Shown: positions 1 to 8,318 of the stretch, in pieces
Layout: each line of letters starts with the position of its first letter
How positions within the stretch are numbered: position 1 is the stretch's first letter
Source of the DNA: an uncultured Oscillospiraceae bacterium
GTDB lineage: Bacteria; Bacillota; Clostridia; Oscillospirales; Acutalibacteraceae
Direction: 5' to 3'
Assembly (NCBI GenBank): GCA_902492045.1
Contig: CABUKB010000004.1
Span: forward strand, 53,344 to 117,343
DNA length: 64,000 nucleotides
Program-made: the position numbers and the translations under genes
The notes under the pieces: model-generated
Told to the model about the DNA's origin: nothing
Database searches by the model: none
What the model saw: only the letters and a program-made list of their open reading frames with translations

Positions 1-1
1 G

Positions 2-520
2 GGTGTGCAGATTATCACCATGATTAGTATTCAGATGAACAATGCCAACGCCGTGGAGGCCGGGCAATACGACGAGGTGCTGTCCATTGTACCTCTCGTT
101 GCCGCGACCGTGTTGATGGCGGCGGGCGCGGTGCTGTTCGAAGCGGTTTCCAAACGGCGGTATATAGGGCTGCTTCTTTGTGCGGTGGCGGGCGTTGTCT
201 TTTTCGTCTACGCCTTTTCCATCCGGGACGCTTATCCGGTCCGTGTCGGATCGTGGGGACAGGACGTGGGGGTATCGACGGCCCGCATGATATGGCGGCA
301 TATGTCGCCCATACTCGTCCCCATTCTGATGCTGGGGGCCTGGCTGAGTGAGCGCTCGGCCGCCCGTAGGCAGCCTCTATCGGATAAACCCGGGTTCGAT
401 CTGTCCGGCGGGCCCCTGTTCCGGGACGAAGGCCGTTCGCACACAAAAGCCGACATCGCGGAACCCCCGGCGCCTCCTTCGGACGATGGGCATAGCGGGC
501 GGGGACAAAAACGCGAGTAA
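2..520 (+). CDS. Three-TM membrane protein of unknown function, 5' end outside window
   Basis: The frame is open from the second base with no stop before it, so the true start probably lies outside the window; the first visible start codon is GTG at 5. Three hydrophobic segments are visible at about residues 25-48, 53-73 and 100-116 (counted from that GTG), followed by a hydrophilic, proline-, glycine- and charge-rich tail of about 50 residues. I do not recognise a family. The coding sequence of the tail from base 406 onward is repeated almost exactly at 4313-4470, showing that this end served as a duplication breakpoint. The gene is closed by two hairpins at 566 and 636. Confidence 0.6.
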   Translation, partial: GVQIITMISIQMNNANAVEAGQYDEVLSIVPLVAATVLMAAGAVLFEAVSKRRYIGLLLCAVAGVVFFVYAFSIRDAYPVRVGSWGQDVGVSTARMIWRHMSPILVPILMLGAWLSERSAARRQPLSDKPGFDLSGGPLFRDEGRSHTKADIAEPPAPPSDDGHSGRGQKRE

Positions 521-563
521 TCGGCCCGCCCGTCCGCGTATGGCCGAGGGCAATATCGGTTTT
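406..563 (+). repeat. 158-bp repeat, copy 1 (3' end of first gene)
   Basis: This stretch is nearly identical to 4313-4470, with only a few substitutions over equal length. It begins with the 9-mer CGGCGGGCC, which is also found at 5249 inside the yfhO-like gene. It marks the left limit of a tandem duplication. Confidence 0.9.
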
Positions 564-565
564 GA

Positions 566-613
566 TAAAAAACCCGGAATGGGATGCAAGAAAGGTCCCG
601 TTCCGGGTTTTTT
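566..613. terminator. Hairpin terminator, likely bidirectional
   Basis: An AAAAAACCCGGAA arm pairs with TTCCGGGTTTTTT about 20 bases further on. A-run before and T-run after suggest function in both directions. Confidence 0.7.
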
Positions 614-635
614 GTCCACAAAAAACGAAAGCGTC

Positions 636-675
636 ACGCCGGGGCAAAATCCATTTTGTCCCGGCGTATCTTTTT
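636..675 (+). terminator. Strong hairpin terminator
   Basis: A 15-bp stem, ACGCCGGGGCAAAAT against ATTTTGTCCCGGCGT with a 2-base loop, is followed by a T-rich stretch. Confidence 0.75.
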
Positions 676-896
676 ATCTGAGATGGTGATTCTTCGTTTA
701 GAAATCAGTTGTCGTTGAGGTTTCAAAGCGCCGCCGGGGAGGAGAGAAGGTGTCAAATTTGGAGCGGAATAATAAACAAACGGCGTGTTTGGTCTCGACA
801 GAGAGGAGCTTTATAAGAGTTTTTGTGCATAGAAATCACAAAACCAATATATTTACATAATTTTACATATTATTGTTCAGTAAATTTATAAAAAAC
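676..896. other. Intergenic transition from GC-rich to AT-rich DNA
   Basis: No gene is seen here. Composition shifts abruptly to AT-rich at about 770, which marks the left side of the AT-rich secreted-protein cassette. Confidence 0.5.
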
Positions 897-925
897 TTTA
901 CAAAAGGTTGACTTGAATTTATAAT
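897..925 (+). promoter_or_regulatory. Sigma-A promoter of the secreted cassette
   Basis: TTTACA at 897-902, a 17-base spacer and a perfect TATAAT at 920-925. The same arrangement recurs at 4512-4540 in the second copy, which supports it. Confidence 0.7.
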
Positions 926-977
926 CGAATTGTAACGACATAAAGAAGCAATTTAAATTAAGAAAGGCTGTAAATTG

Positions 978-2381
978 ATGAAAGCAAAAAGAATAGGAAT
1001 AAGTATTCTTACTTTGTGCCTTTTAGTAATAGCATGCATTACTTTGGTCCAAATATTTTCCTGGAGAGAAGTGAAAATTACCCTCGACACCAATTATTTG
1101 GATTTCATTTCACAAAACCAAATGAAAGAGAAGGGACATTTCGCTACTCTTCCAGAGTTTGACAGCGAGGTCTCCATTGGATTTCAAAACATAGACAAGA
1201 CCAAGACACTATATATCTATTCAGCTCCCATTAGGTTTCTTAATAGCGACAATTCATATTCATTCATTGATAGCCGAATAATCAATACGCCGGAGGGAGA
1301 GGCGCGAGATCATGGCTATATTTATACCGTAGCACAGAACAATGTGGTTCCGTATTTCCCCAAAAAATTATCGGATAAAAAAGGAATATTGTTATGTCAG
1401 GATGACCTACAGCTTCATTTTATTCCCCAAACAGAGAATTCGGCTTTGGCAGAGTACAAAACAGAGAATAATTTTATTGATAAAGAATTACCGATGGTGT
1501 TGTATAGGAAAATATTTCAAGACGAGGATAACCTCGCCGTATATCCAACGTCTTTGGGGTTCAATATGGAATATAGTGGGAAATTCAACTCGAACTGTAT
1601 AATGAAGTTCAACCTACAGATTAGGGAAGAGGATATATTGATTAGAAGGGAAAATGGCGGGTATTTAGTTTTGTATAAAAATGAGATTGACAACCAGGGA
1701 AATAGCCAAGAAACCATTTTGTCTATAATTCACCCCCCCCTGATACATATTGATAATACCATTCTATATGGAAATCACGTAGAGTTTAAAAAAATAGCGG
1801 CGCAAGAGTATACCATTTCATTTTCAGTTCATAACGACGCAGATATCATAGGGAAAAGGGGGACCTCCTTTATTTCCGTAGAAATGAGAAAAGAGAAGCA
1901 GGCAGATAATACCTTATATTCAAAGCATCCTTTTTTGACGAATATCTATCTCTCGAACTACGCTGTACTGGGGGAAAGCCAAGATTTGGGGATAGGGGAA
2001 GCCCTAATTCGATATAAATTCGTCAAAAATTTTAATCTAAGTTCGGAGCAGATCATATCGGCAAAATATTACACATATTGTCTTACGAAGAATCATTATG
2101 AATATGAAGTCCTGCCAATGCTGGAAGATTGGTGCAGCATAACCGGAAATTGGTCGAAGAATTATAAAACCGGAGAGAGTTTTTACAATACCGTGTCATC
2201 TACAAATATCATATGCTTAGACTTAACTAAAGAGGCCCAAAAATGGTGTATGGACGATGGGCAGATGGAACACAACGGAATCAAATTAAAACAAAAAGAA
2301 GAGAAGGAGGGTGCTTATGATGTTTTCTTAACAAACGACAACACGCTTTATAAAAATGTGACGGAGGTGGTATTGAAATAG
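978..2381 (+). CDS. DNRLRE-like lipoprotein (467 aa)
   Basis: Predicted lipoprotein: a basic N-terminus and hydrophobic stretch end in the lipobox VIAC with the candidate lipidated cysteine at residue 20. The C-terminal 150 residues have the shape of a DNRLRE domain: an IRYKF strand, a SAKYYTY strand, then a tryptophan-containing WCSITGNW segment. DNRLRE domains are small beta-rich modules of secreted proteins; a catalytic role is not known to me. The protein is a full-length paralog of the lipoprotein at 18160-19485, sharing YIYSAPI/YLYSAPI near residue 80 and the W-CSI motif. I chose ATG 978; TTG at 975 is also spaced acceptably from AGAAAGG at 961. It ends with TAG, so TAG is a working stop here. 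It is the first gene of an apparent operon with the peptidase 56 bases downstream. Confidence 0.75.
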   Translation: MKAKRIGISILTLCLLVIACITLVQIFSWREVKITLDTNYLDFISQNQMKEKGHFATLPEFDSEVSIGFQNIDKTKTLYIYSAPIRFLNSDNSYSFIDSRIINTPEGEARDHGYIYTVAQNNVVPYFPKKLSDKKGILLCQDDLQLHFIPQTENSALAEYKTENNFIDKELPMVLYRKIFQDEDNLAVYPTSLGFNMEYSGKFNSNCIMKFNLQIREEDILIRRENGGYLVLYKNEIDNQGNSQETILSIIHPPLIHIDNTILYGNHVEFKKIAAQEYTISFSVHNDADIIGKRGTSFISVEMRKEKQADNTLYSKHPFLTNIYLSNYAVLGESQDLGIGEALIRYKFVKNFNLSSEQIISAKYYTYCLTKNHYEYEVLPMLEDWCSITGNWSKNYKTGESFYNTVSSTNIICLDLTKEAQKWCMDDGQMEHNGIKLKQKEEKEGAYDVFLTNDNTLYKNVTEVVLK

Positions 2382-2437
2382 CGTTTGAATCGCATCTATT
2401 TATTTAAACTGAGATAGGACGATAAAGGAGAATGAAA

Positions 2438-3634
2438 GTGAAAAAGATATGTTCGCTAATGTTAGTACTGGCGATCTCTTTGGGTTTATCTTCGACTACT
2501 TTCGCGCAAACCAATTTATCGGCCTCTGAAGTTGCAGAATGGGGATTGACGGCCGAGGAAGCTCAGGCTTTGGCGATGATTAACTATAATTTGACGCCCA
2601 TCAGGAACGTGGCGTTTAAACAACCATTGTATAATACCCAGAATGAAGTGGTTGCTTCTATGATTTACTTGTCACCGGTTGGATATATGATCTTTGATCC
2701 CGTGCAAAACATCGTGACGGAATATTCGGTTGAAAGCAACCATAGGTATTATACAGATCGAAATGCAGATTACGTGTATGGGGGCGCTTTACAGTATTAT
2801 GAAAAAGAAGGAGGATTTATAAAAGACTTAAAAACCCAAATGGCGGTTTCGGTCGATATGATGGAGGAGTTGTCGGTATCCCCTGATTTTTCGGCATACA
2901 AAAATAACCTGGCTCAAACTTCGGCCTGCGCAGATATGGCCGAGACTTTGGCCAGAGACACTTCGATTGATTATTCCATTCAGCAAAACGCGCCCGGGAA
3001 TTCTTATTATTCATACAACGACTGCTATTGGTATTACGACGAGGAGCATCTGAAGTATAGTACCCGAAAGTATAACTGCAACCGATCGAAAAACCTTTCT
3101 TATTTTGGATATCCTGAAGGAACCAAAGGCGGGGTATGCGGTTCGGTGGCCGTTGCGATACTCATGGCCTATTATGATGATTATAGAGACGACCGCTATG
3201 TTCCAAACAACGAGGATAAATCTTATGGAAGCTATAGTGTGGAAACATACGGATGCAAATTAACAAAAAATTTAATTCCCTATATAGATAAAGGGACTCC
3301 CGGCAGCGTGCATATTGATTGGGGGATGGATAACTATCTGGAGGATCTGAATATCGACAACTATACGAGTTGGAACTGGTTTATAAACAACGAGGGCAGA
3401 ATACGCTATGGGGCCAGGGAAAACAGGCCGACCATATGTGGTCTTAACCATCCTGAATATGATAACCATTGGGTGGTGGCTACCGGATACAAAGAATACG
3501 GCTATCAAAAAGCGAACGGCGATTTGGTGACTTGGAACTTTTACGTTGAAGTTAACGACGGATGGGGTAGAGATGGTGTTTATATACATATCAATTATGT
3601 AGTATCCACGTATTGGTTGCACAATGTTAGTTGA
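2438..3634 (+). CDS. Secreted papain-fold (C39/C10-like) cysteine peptidase
   Basis: A Sec signal peptide (residues 1 to about 23, cleavage near FAQT) is followed by a pro-region of about 200 residues; its PVGYMIFDP stretch resembles propeptides of C10-type proteases. The catalytic part contains GGVCGSVAVA with nucleophile candidate Cys234, DNHWVVATGY with His344 and EVNDGWG with Asn373/Asp374, the order expected of a papain-like triad. The precise family (C39-like or C10-like) is not certain. Substrate is unknown. ATG 2432 lies only one base from the ribosome binding site AAAGGAG (2424-2430), so GTG 2438 is the better start. It lies between a DNRLRE-like lipoprotein and a small anchored protein, so the three may work together at the surface. 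The last 27 bases are repeated at 4554-4580, a trace of the duplication. Confidence 0.75.
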   Translation: MKKICSLMLVLAISLGLSSTTFAQTNLSASEVAEWGLTAEEAQALAMINYNLTPIRNVAFKQPLYNTQNEVVASMIYLSPVGYMIFDPVQNIVTEYSVESNHRYYTDRNADYVYGGALQYYEKEGGFIKDLKTQMAVSVDMMEELSVSPDFSAYKNNLAQTSACADMAETLARDTSIDYSIQQNAPGNSYYSYNDCYWYYDEEHLKYSTRKYNCNRSKNLSYFGYPEGTKGGVCGSVAVAILMAYYDDYRDDRYVPNNEDKSYGSYSVETYGCKLTKNLIPYIDKGTPGSVHIDWGMDNYLEDLNIDNYTSWNWFINNEGRIRYGARENRPTICGLNHPEYDNHWVVATGYKEYGYQKANGDLVTWNFYVEVNDGWGRDGVYIHINYVVSTYWLHNVS

Positions 3635-3666
3635 GGGGGTTCTTTCCGGCACAAGGGGGAGATGAG

Positions 3667-4164
3667 ATGAAATTTTTAAAAAGGCATAAAATCTTGAGCG
3701 TCTTTTTGGCGGTTCTGCTTCTTTGTGTTCTGCTGTTCTTTTTAGGGGTGTTCGGCTTCTTAAACCCGCCGATTACCTACGATTATCATATCGGCGCCAA
3801 TTCCATTAGCTGGTATTCCGACACGCCGTATTATCTTTTTGTAACAATCAAAGAAAGCCCTACTTCCGAATATAGGTCGATCAATTTAGACAAAGAAACG
3901 GCCGATGCCCTTTCCGCGGTTGTTCGGGGGATCGAAGGGCAAAGACTTTCATTGTTTACGTCCCGTGATACGCAGGAATTTATATCTATTACCTGGGGCC
4001 AGTTGTGGTTTTATCCAAATTGTTATAGCAACGGCAATTACGATCTGAACTATACCTGTAAAAATTACGATCAGGTATATGCAGCCCTAAAAGAGATCGT
4101 GCTGTCTATAGAAGAGGAACCCCCTCCATCCCCTGAGGAGACGGGAGCAGGCGAAAATCCATAA
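3667..4164 (+). CDS. Small membrane-anchored extracellular protein, copy 1 (165 aa)
   Basis: A basic N-terminus (MKFLKRHK) and one hydrophobic segment at residues 9-31 suggest a type II anchor or uncleaved signal; the remaining 130 residues would be outside the cell and end in a proline/glutamate-rich tail (EEEPPPSPEETG). No family is recognised. The start is set by the ribosome binding site AAGGGGGAG at 3654-3662. It follows the peptidase gene by 32 bases and is likely cotranscribed. A near-identical copy lies at 4603-5100: from about residue 78 onward the two are identical, while residues 42-75 differ at several positions. The divergent part is the membrane-proximal ectodomain, which may be the interacting surface. 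It could act as an immunity or anchor partner of the peptidase; that is speculation. Confidence 0.65.
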   Translation: MKFLKRHKILSVFLAVLLLCVLLFFLGVFGFLNPPITYDYHIGANSISWYSDTPYYLFVTIKESPTSEYRSINLDKETADALSAVVRGIEGQRLSLFTSRDTQEFISITWGQLWFYPNCYSNGNYDLNYTCKNYDQVYAALKEIVLSIEEEPPPSPEETGAGENP

Positions 4165-4172
4165 ACGAAAGG

Positions 4173-4210
4173 GCCGGCTGCAAACCGAAACGTTTGCAGC
4201 CGGCTTTTTT
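4173..4210 (+). terminator. Rho-independent terminator, copy 1
   Basis: A 13-bp stem GCCGGCTGCAAAC / GTTTGCAGCCGGC with loop CGAAAC is followed by six T. It is identical to the one at 5109. Confidence 0.9.
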
Positions 4211-4220
4211 CACTGTCGGA

Positions 4221-4321
4221 TCAATTTTCGGGGACGTCTCCCGGGTCGGGCTTCCGAAGGAGGCCGCCGCCTTCCTCCCCGCCTGTCGCGGTGTCTTCCC
4301 GGGGCTGCGGCGCGGCGGGCC
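4221..4321 (-). pseudogene. Duplicated 3' fragment of the yfhO-like gene
   Basis: Read on the minus strand, this encodes the last 33 residues of the YfhO-like protein (from QPREDTATGG to DVPEN and the TGA stop), identical to 5157-5257. It is cut at the CGGCGGGCC junction (4313-4321), where the sequence switches to the 3' end of the first gene. It is a duplication by-product and not a gene. Confidence 0.85.
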
Positions 4322-4470
4322 CCTGTTCCGGGACGAAGGCCGTTCGCACACAAAAGCCGACATCGCGGAACCCCCGGCGTCCCCTTCGGACGATGGGCAT
4401 AGCGGGCGGGGACAAAAACGTGAGTAATCGGCTCGCCCGTCCGCGTATGGCCGAGGGCAATATCGGTTTT
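4313..4470 (+). repeat. 158-bp repeat, copy 2
   Basis: Copy of 406-563, including the last 38 codons of the first gene and its TAA stop at 4425-4427. It joins the yfhO fragment at the shared 9-mer CGGCGGGCC. Confidence 0.9.
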
Positions 4471-4511
4471 TGTAATTTATTGATATTATAACAATATTGT
4501 TAATTAAAAAC

Positions 4512-4540
4512 TTTACAAAAGACGGACATGAAATTATAAT
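4512..4540 (+). promoter_or_regulatory. Sigma-A promoter of the second small anchored protein
   Basis: TTTACA at 4512-4517, 17-base spacer, TATAAT at 4535-4540. It is related to 897-925 but clearly more diverged than the flanking repeats. It now sits directly upstream of the gene at 4603. Confidence 0.7.
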
Positions 4541-4602
4541 CAAATTGTAGTTAACGTATTGGTTGCACAATGTTAGTTGAGGGGTCACAAGGGGGAGATA
4601 AG

Positions 4603-5100
4603 ATGAGATTTTTAAAAAGGCATAAAATCTTGAGCGCCTTTTTGGCGGTTCTGCTTCTTTGTGTTCTGCTGTTCTTTTTAAAGGTGTTCGGCTTCTTAAA
4701 CCCGCCGCTTACCTACGATTATCATATCGGCGCCAATTCCATTGGCCGGTATTCCGACACGCCGCATTATTATTATGTAACGATTAAAGAAAGCCCTACT
4801 TCCGAATATAGGACATTCGATTTAGACAAAGAAACGGCCGATGCCCTTTCCGCGGTTGTTCGGGGGATCGAAGGGCAAAGACTTTCATTGTTTACGTCCC
4901 GTGATACGCAGGAATTTATATCTATTACCTGGGGCCAGTTGTGGTTTTATCCAAATTGTTATAGCAACGGCAATTACGATCTGAACTATACCTGTAAAAA
5001 TTACGATCAGGTATATGCAGCCCTAAAAGAGATCGTGCTGTCTATAGAAGAGGAACCCCCTCCATCCCCTGAGGAGACGGGAGCAGGCGAAAATCCATAA
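4603..5100 (+). CDS. Small membrane-anchored extracellular protein, copy 2 (165 aa)
   Basis: Duplicate of the protein at 3667-4164, with the same N-terminal anchor (residues 9-31), ectodomain and acidic proline-rich tail. Substitutions cluster at residues 11-37 and 42-75 (for example SISWYSDTPYYLF becomes SIGRYSDTPHYYY); the rest is identical. The ribosome binding site is GGGGGAG at 4590-4597. Unlike copy 1 it is not preceded by a peptidase gene: an internal deletion placed it directly behind its own promoter at 4512-4540. It is therefore probably expressed independently of the peptidase. Function unknown. Confidence 0.65.
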   Translation: MRFLKRHKILSAFLAVLLLCVLLFFLKVFGFLNPPLTYDYHIGANSIGRYSDTPHYYYVTIKESPTSEYRTFDLDKETADALSAVVRGIEGQRLSLFTSRDTQEFISITWGQLWFYPNCYSNGNYDLNYTCKNYDQVYAALKEIVLSIEEEPPPSPEETGAGENP

Positions 5101-5108
5101 ACGAAAGG

Positions 5109-5146
5109 GCCGGCTGCAAACCGAAACGTTTGCAGCCGGCTTTTTT
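5109..5146 (+). terminator. Rho-independent terminator, copy 2
   Basis: Same 13-bp stem and six-T tail as at 4173. It lies just beyond the stop codon of the convergent yfhO-like gene. Confidence 0.9.
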
Positions 5147-5156
5147 CACTGTCGGA

Positions 5157-8100
5157 TCAATTTTCGGGGACGTCTCCCGGGTCGGGCTTCCGAAGGAGGC
5201 CGCCGCCTTCCTCCCCGCCTGTCGCGGTGTCTTCCCGGGGCTGCGGCGCGGCGGGCCGGGGATCTTCCTCTGCAGGAGAGGGGGATTCTTCCACCGGACG
5301 AGGGCCGCCGGATACGGACGGGCCGGGGACGGGCTGGCTCTGTCCGGAAGGGGCCCCCGTATCGGGAGCGTCGTCCCGGGAGGGCGGCACCAGTCCGCCG
5401 GACGGGATTACGGATGGCTCGGATGGGGGAGAATCCACGGCTCCCCCTTTCCCTGCGGCCTCCGGCGCCCGCAGACTGCCGGGAGAGGGGATGTCAAACC
5501 GGGCGAGCAGGCGGGCGTCCCGTTTCCTTTGGAGGCGGATATGGGTAAGCACAGCCAGCAGGATAACAAGGCACAGGCTGACGCCGCTCAGAAGGACACC
5601 GACCCATAGCCCCTGGGGGGTGTAGCGCAGTTCGACCGTGTGCGCGCCTGCCGGTACATCGAACGCCAAAAAAGCCTCGGACACGCCGTAAGTTTCCACG
5701 GGTTCTCCGTCCACCTCGACCCGCCAGCCGGGATCGTAGGGGATGGAGGTGAAGAGGGGGCCTCCATCCGATTCGATGGTTCCCAGGATATGGCTGTCCG
5801 AGAAGGAGGAGACTTCCAGCCCGGAGGCGCTCAACTTGTCGATGGCGTCACGGTAGACATCCTGGTTGAGGGTGGCGACAAAGAAATTACCGGAGCAGGA
5901 CATTTCCGCCGACACCGTCATGGTCAAGGTGTCGCCTTCCTGGAGCGAGCCGGCGTCGATGATGTAAGCCTCCCGGGGGCTGACCGTCCAATTGGAGCCG
6001 TTCGCCGAAACCTGAATGGTTTTCGCCGCGCCGCAGTCGGCATAGATATAGGTCTGTCCGCCGCTTTGCAGCGTCACAGTATAGGTGCCGTCGGCCTTGC
6101 CGTTTGAGGCGTAGAGGTTGAAGGCGGTGGGGGTGCTGCTGTTGGAACCGTCGACGGGATGAAGGGTGAAGAGCTCACGGCTGTCCCCTGTCAGGGCCTT
6201 GAACAAGGTGTTCTGGGACGTAAAGGGATAATAATACGAGTACTGCCAATCTCTGATCGCCTGGTTAGCCACATAGCCGATGGGCAGGGCATCCGAATTC
6301 TCATAAATATAATAGTTGATGCCGTTGTGGCTGACGCTGTCCAGGTATTTGAGCTGATTGTGAGAGGTCAGACGGGAATTCATCACCACATAGCGGATGC
6401 CGAGCAGGGAATCCACGGTGGGGACGAAAGCCTTGTACAAATGGCTGTTGACGCCGTTGACCGCATATCCCAGCGCCCCCATCGTGCGGGTGGTGGTATA
6501 GTAATTGCTCGAGGAGAAGACGGTGATGCCTCGGTAACCGAACAGAGCGGTATCCACGCAGGTGCGGCGTGGGAGCAGTTCCATCCGGTAGAAGGCTTCG
6601 CCCATCTGGCTGTCCCCGATCCGCTGCGCCTCCTCCACGGCCAGGCGGATGGTCTCGACGGAATCGTTGTCAACATAGTTGTCGTGGTCGGTGTAATGTT
6701 CCTGGGAATCCAGCATGCGGAAGGCGCCGTCCGCGTGGAACAGCATTTCCCCCGTCACCAAGAGGCAGAGCAGCGCATAGGCCACCCGCATCCGCCGGAT
6801 TTTTTTCCGGGATACCAGAGCCAGCACGGCGGCATACACCGCCAGCAGCAGCAGGCTGATATAAATCGCCTCGAACCCGTACGCTTCATCGCCAAACTGC
6901 TCTTCCACGATCAGATAGACCAGCAGGGCCGTAAAGGACACCGCCACCTGTTTAAACGTGACGGCGCGCAGATGTTGAAGGGTTTCAAACGCAATGAGGA
7001 GCAGCACGAAGCTGTACAGAAAGGAAAAGCGATAGGGGAGGTCGTTCGGGAAATGCATCCCGTGCCAAAACAAATTCGCCAGGTTGACCGTGAAGCTGAA
7101 CCCGAGGGCGGCGAACAGCCCGATATAGGCAAGCCGCCGGCGCAGCGGGATGGCCTTCAAGGTGGCGAAGATGGGCAGCAGCAGCACAGCCAGCATCCCA
7201 CAGTAGATATTGGGCAGGTTTCCGGAACGGATGGTGGGGGTGGTGCCATATAAATGCCGGCCCAGAAGACCAAACATATCGAACATGGAGGTCAGTTCCG
7301 GCGGCTTGGCTCCGGCGGCGGAAGTGTGGCCGAGGGCCAGATAAACCGGTACAATGAGGAACATCGCCAGCCCTCCGCCGAGAAGGGAGCCGACCGCGAA
7401 ACGGAAAAAGCCGCGCGCCTGCTGTGCGGCGCGGCGCTTTTTCCGAAATACATAGACCGCGTAATATAACACCAGGAAAATGCAGAGCATGAAGCCGATG
7501 TAATAGTTGGTGATCAGCGCATAGGCAAGCGGCAAAATATACCACAAATACCGGCCGGTCCGCATGAGCTTTTCAAAACCCAGCACCACGAGGGGCAGCA
7601 CCATGACGACATCCAGCCACATGATGTTCCAGGAATAAGCGATCATGTACATCATCAGGGCGTACATCACCGACACCATGGGGACGGTGATGTTCCGGCG
7701 GCGGTATACGCTCTGCACGCAGGCGGCAAAAAAGGCACCGGCAAGGGCGTTTTTGAGCAGGGTGATGACCAGAATTCCCTCGGCGAGCAGATGTTCAGGG
7801 AAAAGGAGAAGCAGGACATTGAAAGGGCTGGCCAGATAATACCCGAACAGGGAGACAAAATTGATGCCCAGGCCCACCTCAAAGGAATACACCGGGTTTC
7901 CGCCGTTGAGGAGCATGTCCCGCAGATGGGCCAAAAGCGGCGCGTATTGGTGATACATGTCCACGATCATGCCGGTCTTTTCGCCGAGCGGCCACATGCC
8001 CAGAAACGTGTAGGCCAGGCACATACACGCAAGGGAGAGGAAGCCCGCGACGACGGGGTAAAACCAGATGCCGTGCCTTACCCGCCGTTCCCGGCGGCCC

Positions 8101-8318
8101 CGCATGATTTCGTTGAGCAAGACCGCAAACAAAAAGCCGAGAAGCAGCACCGTTCCCAGCACGTAAACGGATTTTTGCAGCAGGTTACCCGCCGGCACGC
8201 CGTCTTTGTCCTGCCAGAAAATCACCGCCAGCAGCCCCGCCGCCAACAGCGCCGCAAGACCGGCCAGGGTGAGGCGCATAACCTTGCGGGACAGGGGAGG
8301 ATTCTCTTTTTGCATCAT
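5157..8318 (-). CDS. yfhO: YfhO-family GT-C membrane glycosyltransferase
   Basis: A 1053-residue polytopic protein: more than ten hydrophobic segments through about residue 510, a long extracytoplasmic region at about 530-890 with a beta-rich end (IPYDPGWRVEVDGEPV), one last membrane helix near 905-925 and a cytoplasmic tail. YfhO proteins are GT-C fold enzymes; the Bacillus and Listeria members add sugars to lipoteichoic acid outside the membrane, using an undecaprenyl-phosphate sugar donor. That role is taken from the family, not shown here. The final 100 residues are unusual: a low-complexity tail rich in proline, glycine, serine and acidic residues. The end of this tail was a breakpoint of the tandem duplication. 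The start has GGAG about 11 bases upstream. No glycosyltransferase partner is adjacent. Confidence 0.85.
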   Translation of the reverse strand: MMQKENPPLSRKVMRLTLAGLAALLAAGLLAVIFWQDKDGVPAGNLLQKSVYVLGTVLLLGFLFAVLLNEIMRGRRERRVRHGIWFYPVVAGFLSLACMCLAYTFLGMWPLGEKTGMIVDMYHQYAPLLAHLRDMLLNGGNPVYSFEVGLGINFVSLFGYYLASPFNVLLLLFPEHLLAEGILVITLLKNALAGAFFAACVQSVYRRRNITVPMVSVMYALMMYMIAYSWNIMWLDVVMVLPLVVLGFEKLMRTGRYLWYILPLAYALITNYYIGFMLCIFLVLYYAVYVFRKKRRAAQQARGFFRFAVGSLLGGGLAMFLIVPVYLALGHTSAAGAKPPELTSMFDMFGLLGRHLYGTTPTIRSGNLPNIYCGMLAVLLLPIFATLKAIPLRRRLAYIGLFAALGFSFTVNLANLFWHGMHFPNDLPYRFSFLYSFVLLLIAFETLQHLRAVTFKQVAVSFTALLVYLIVEEQFGDEAYGFEAIYISLLLLAVYAAVLALVSRKKIRRMRVAYALLCLLVTGEMLFHADGAFRMLDSQEHYTDHDNYVDNDSVETIRLAVEEAQRIGDSQMGEAFYRMELLPRRTCVDTALFGYRGITVFSSSNYYTTTRTMGALGYAVNGVNSHLYKAFVPTVDSLLGIRYVVMNSRLTSHNQLKYLDSVSHNGINYYIYENSDALPIGYVANQAIRDWQYSYYYPFTSQNTLFKALTGDSRELFTLHPVDGSNSSTPTAFNLYASNGKADGTYTVTLQSGGQTYIYADCGAAKTIQVSANGSNWTVSPREAYIIDAGSLQEGDTLTMTVSAEMSCSGNFFVATLNQDVYRDAIDKLSASGLEVSSFSDSHILGTIESDGGPLFTSIPYDPGWRVEVDGEPVETYGVSEAFLAFDVPAGAHTVELRYTPQGLWVGVLLSGVSLCLVILLAVLTHIRLQRKRDARLLARFDIPSPGSLRAPEAAGKGGAVDSPPSEPSVIPSGGLVPPSRDDAPDTGAPSGQSQPVPGPSVSGGPRPVEESPSPAEEDPRPAAPQPREDTATGGEEGGGLLRKPDPGDVPEN

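Larger units (their letters stand above)
3608..4321 (+). repeat. About 700-bp direct repeat, copy 1
   Basis: This runs from the last bases of the peptidase gene, through the small anchored protein and its terminator, into a copy of the yfhO 3' end. It matches 4554-5257. Differences are concentrated in the first third of the small gene and there is a 14-base indel upstream of it. Confidence 0.9.
4554..5257 (+). repeat. About 700-bp direct repeat, copy 2
   Basis: Matches 3608-4321. It carries the tail of the peptidase gene, the second small anchored protein, its terminator and the native 3' end of the yfhO-like gene. Confidence 0.9.

Noticed and set aside
6159..7253. Long plus-strand open frame inside the yfhO region
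   Set aside because: It is the shadow of the yfhO gene in GC-rich DNA: no ribosome binding site and no recognisable product.
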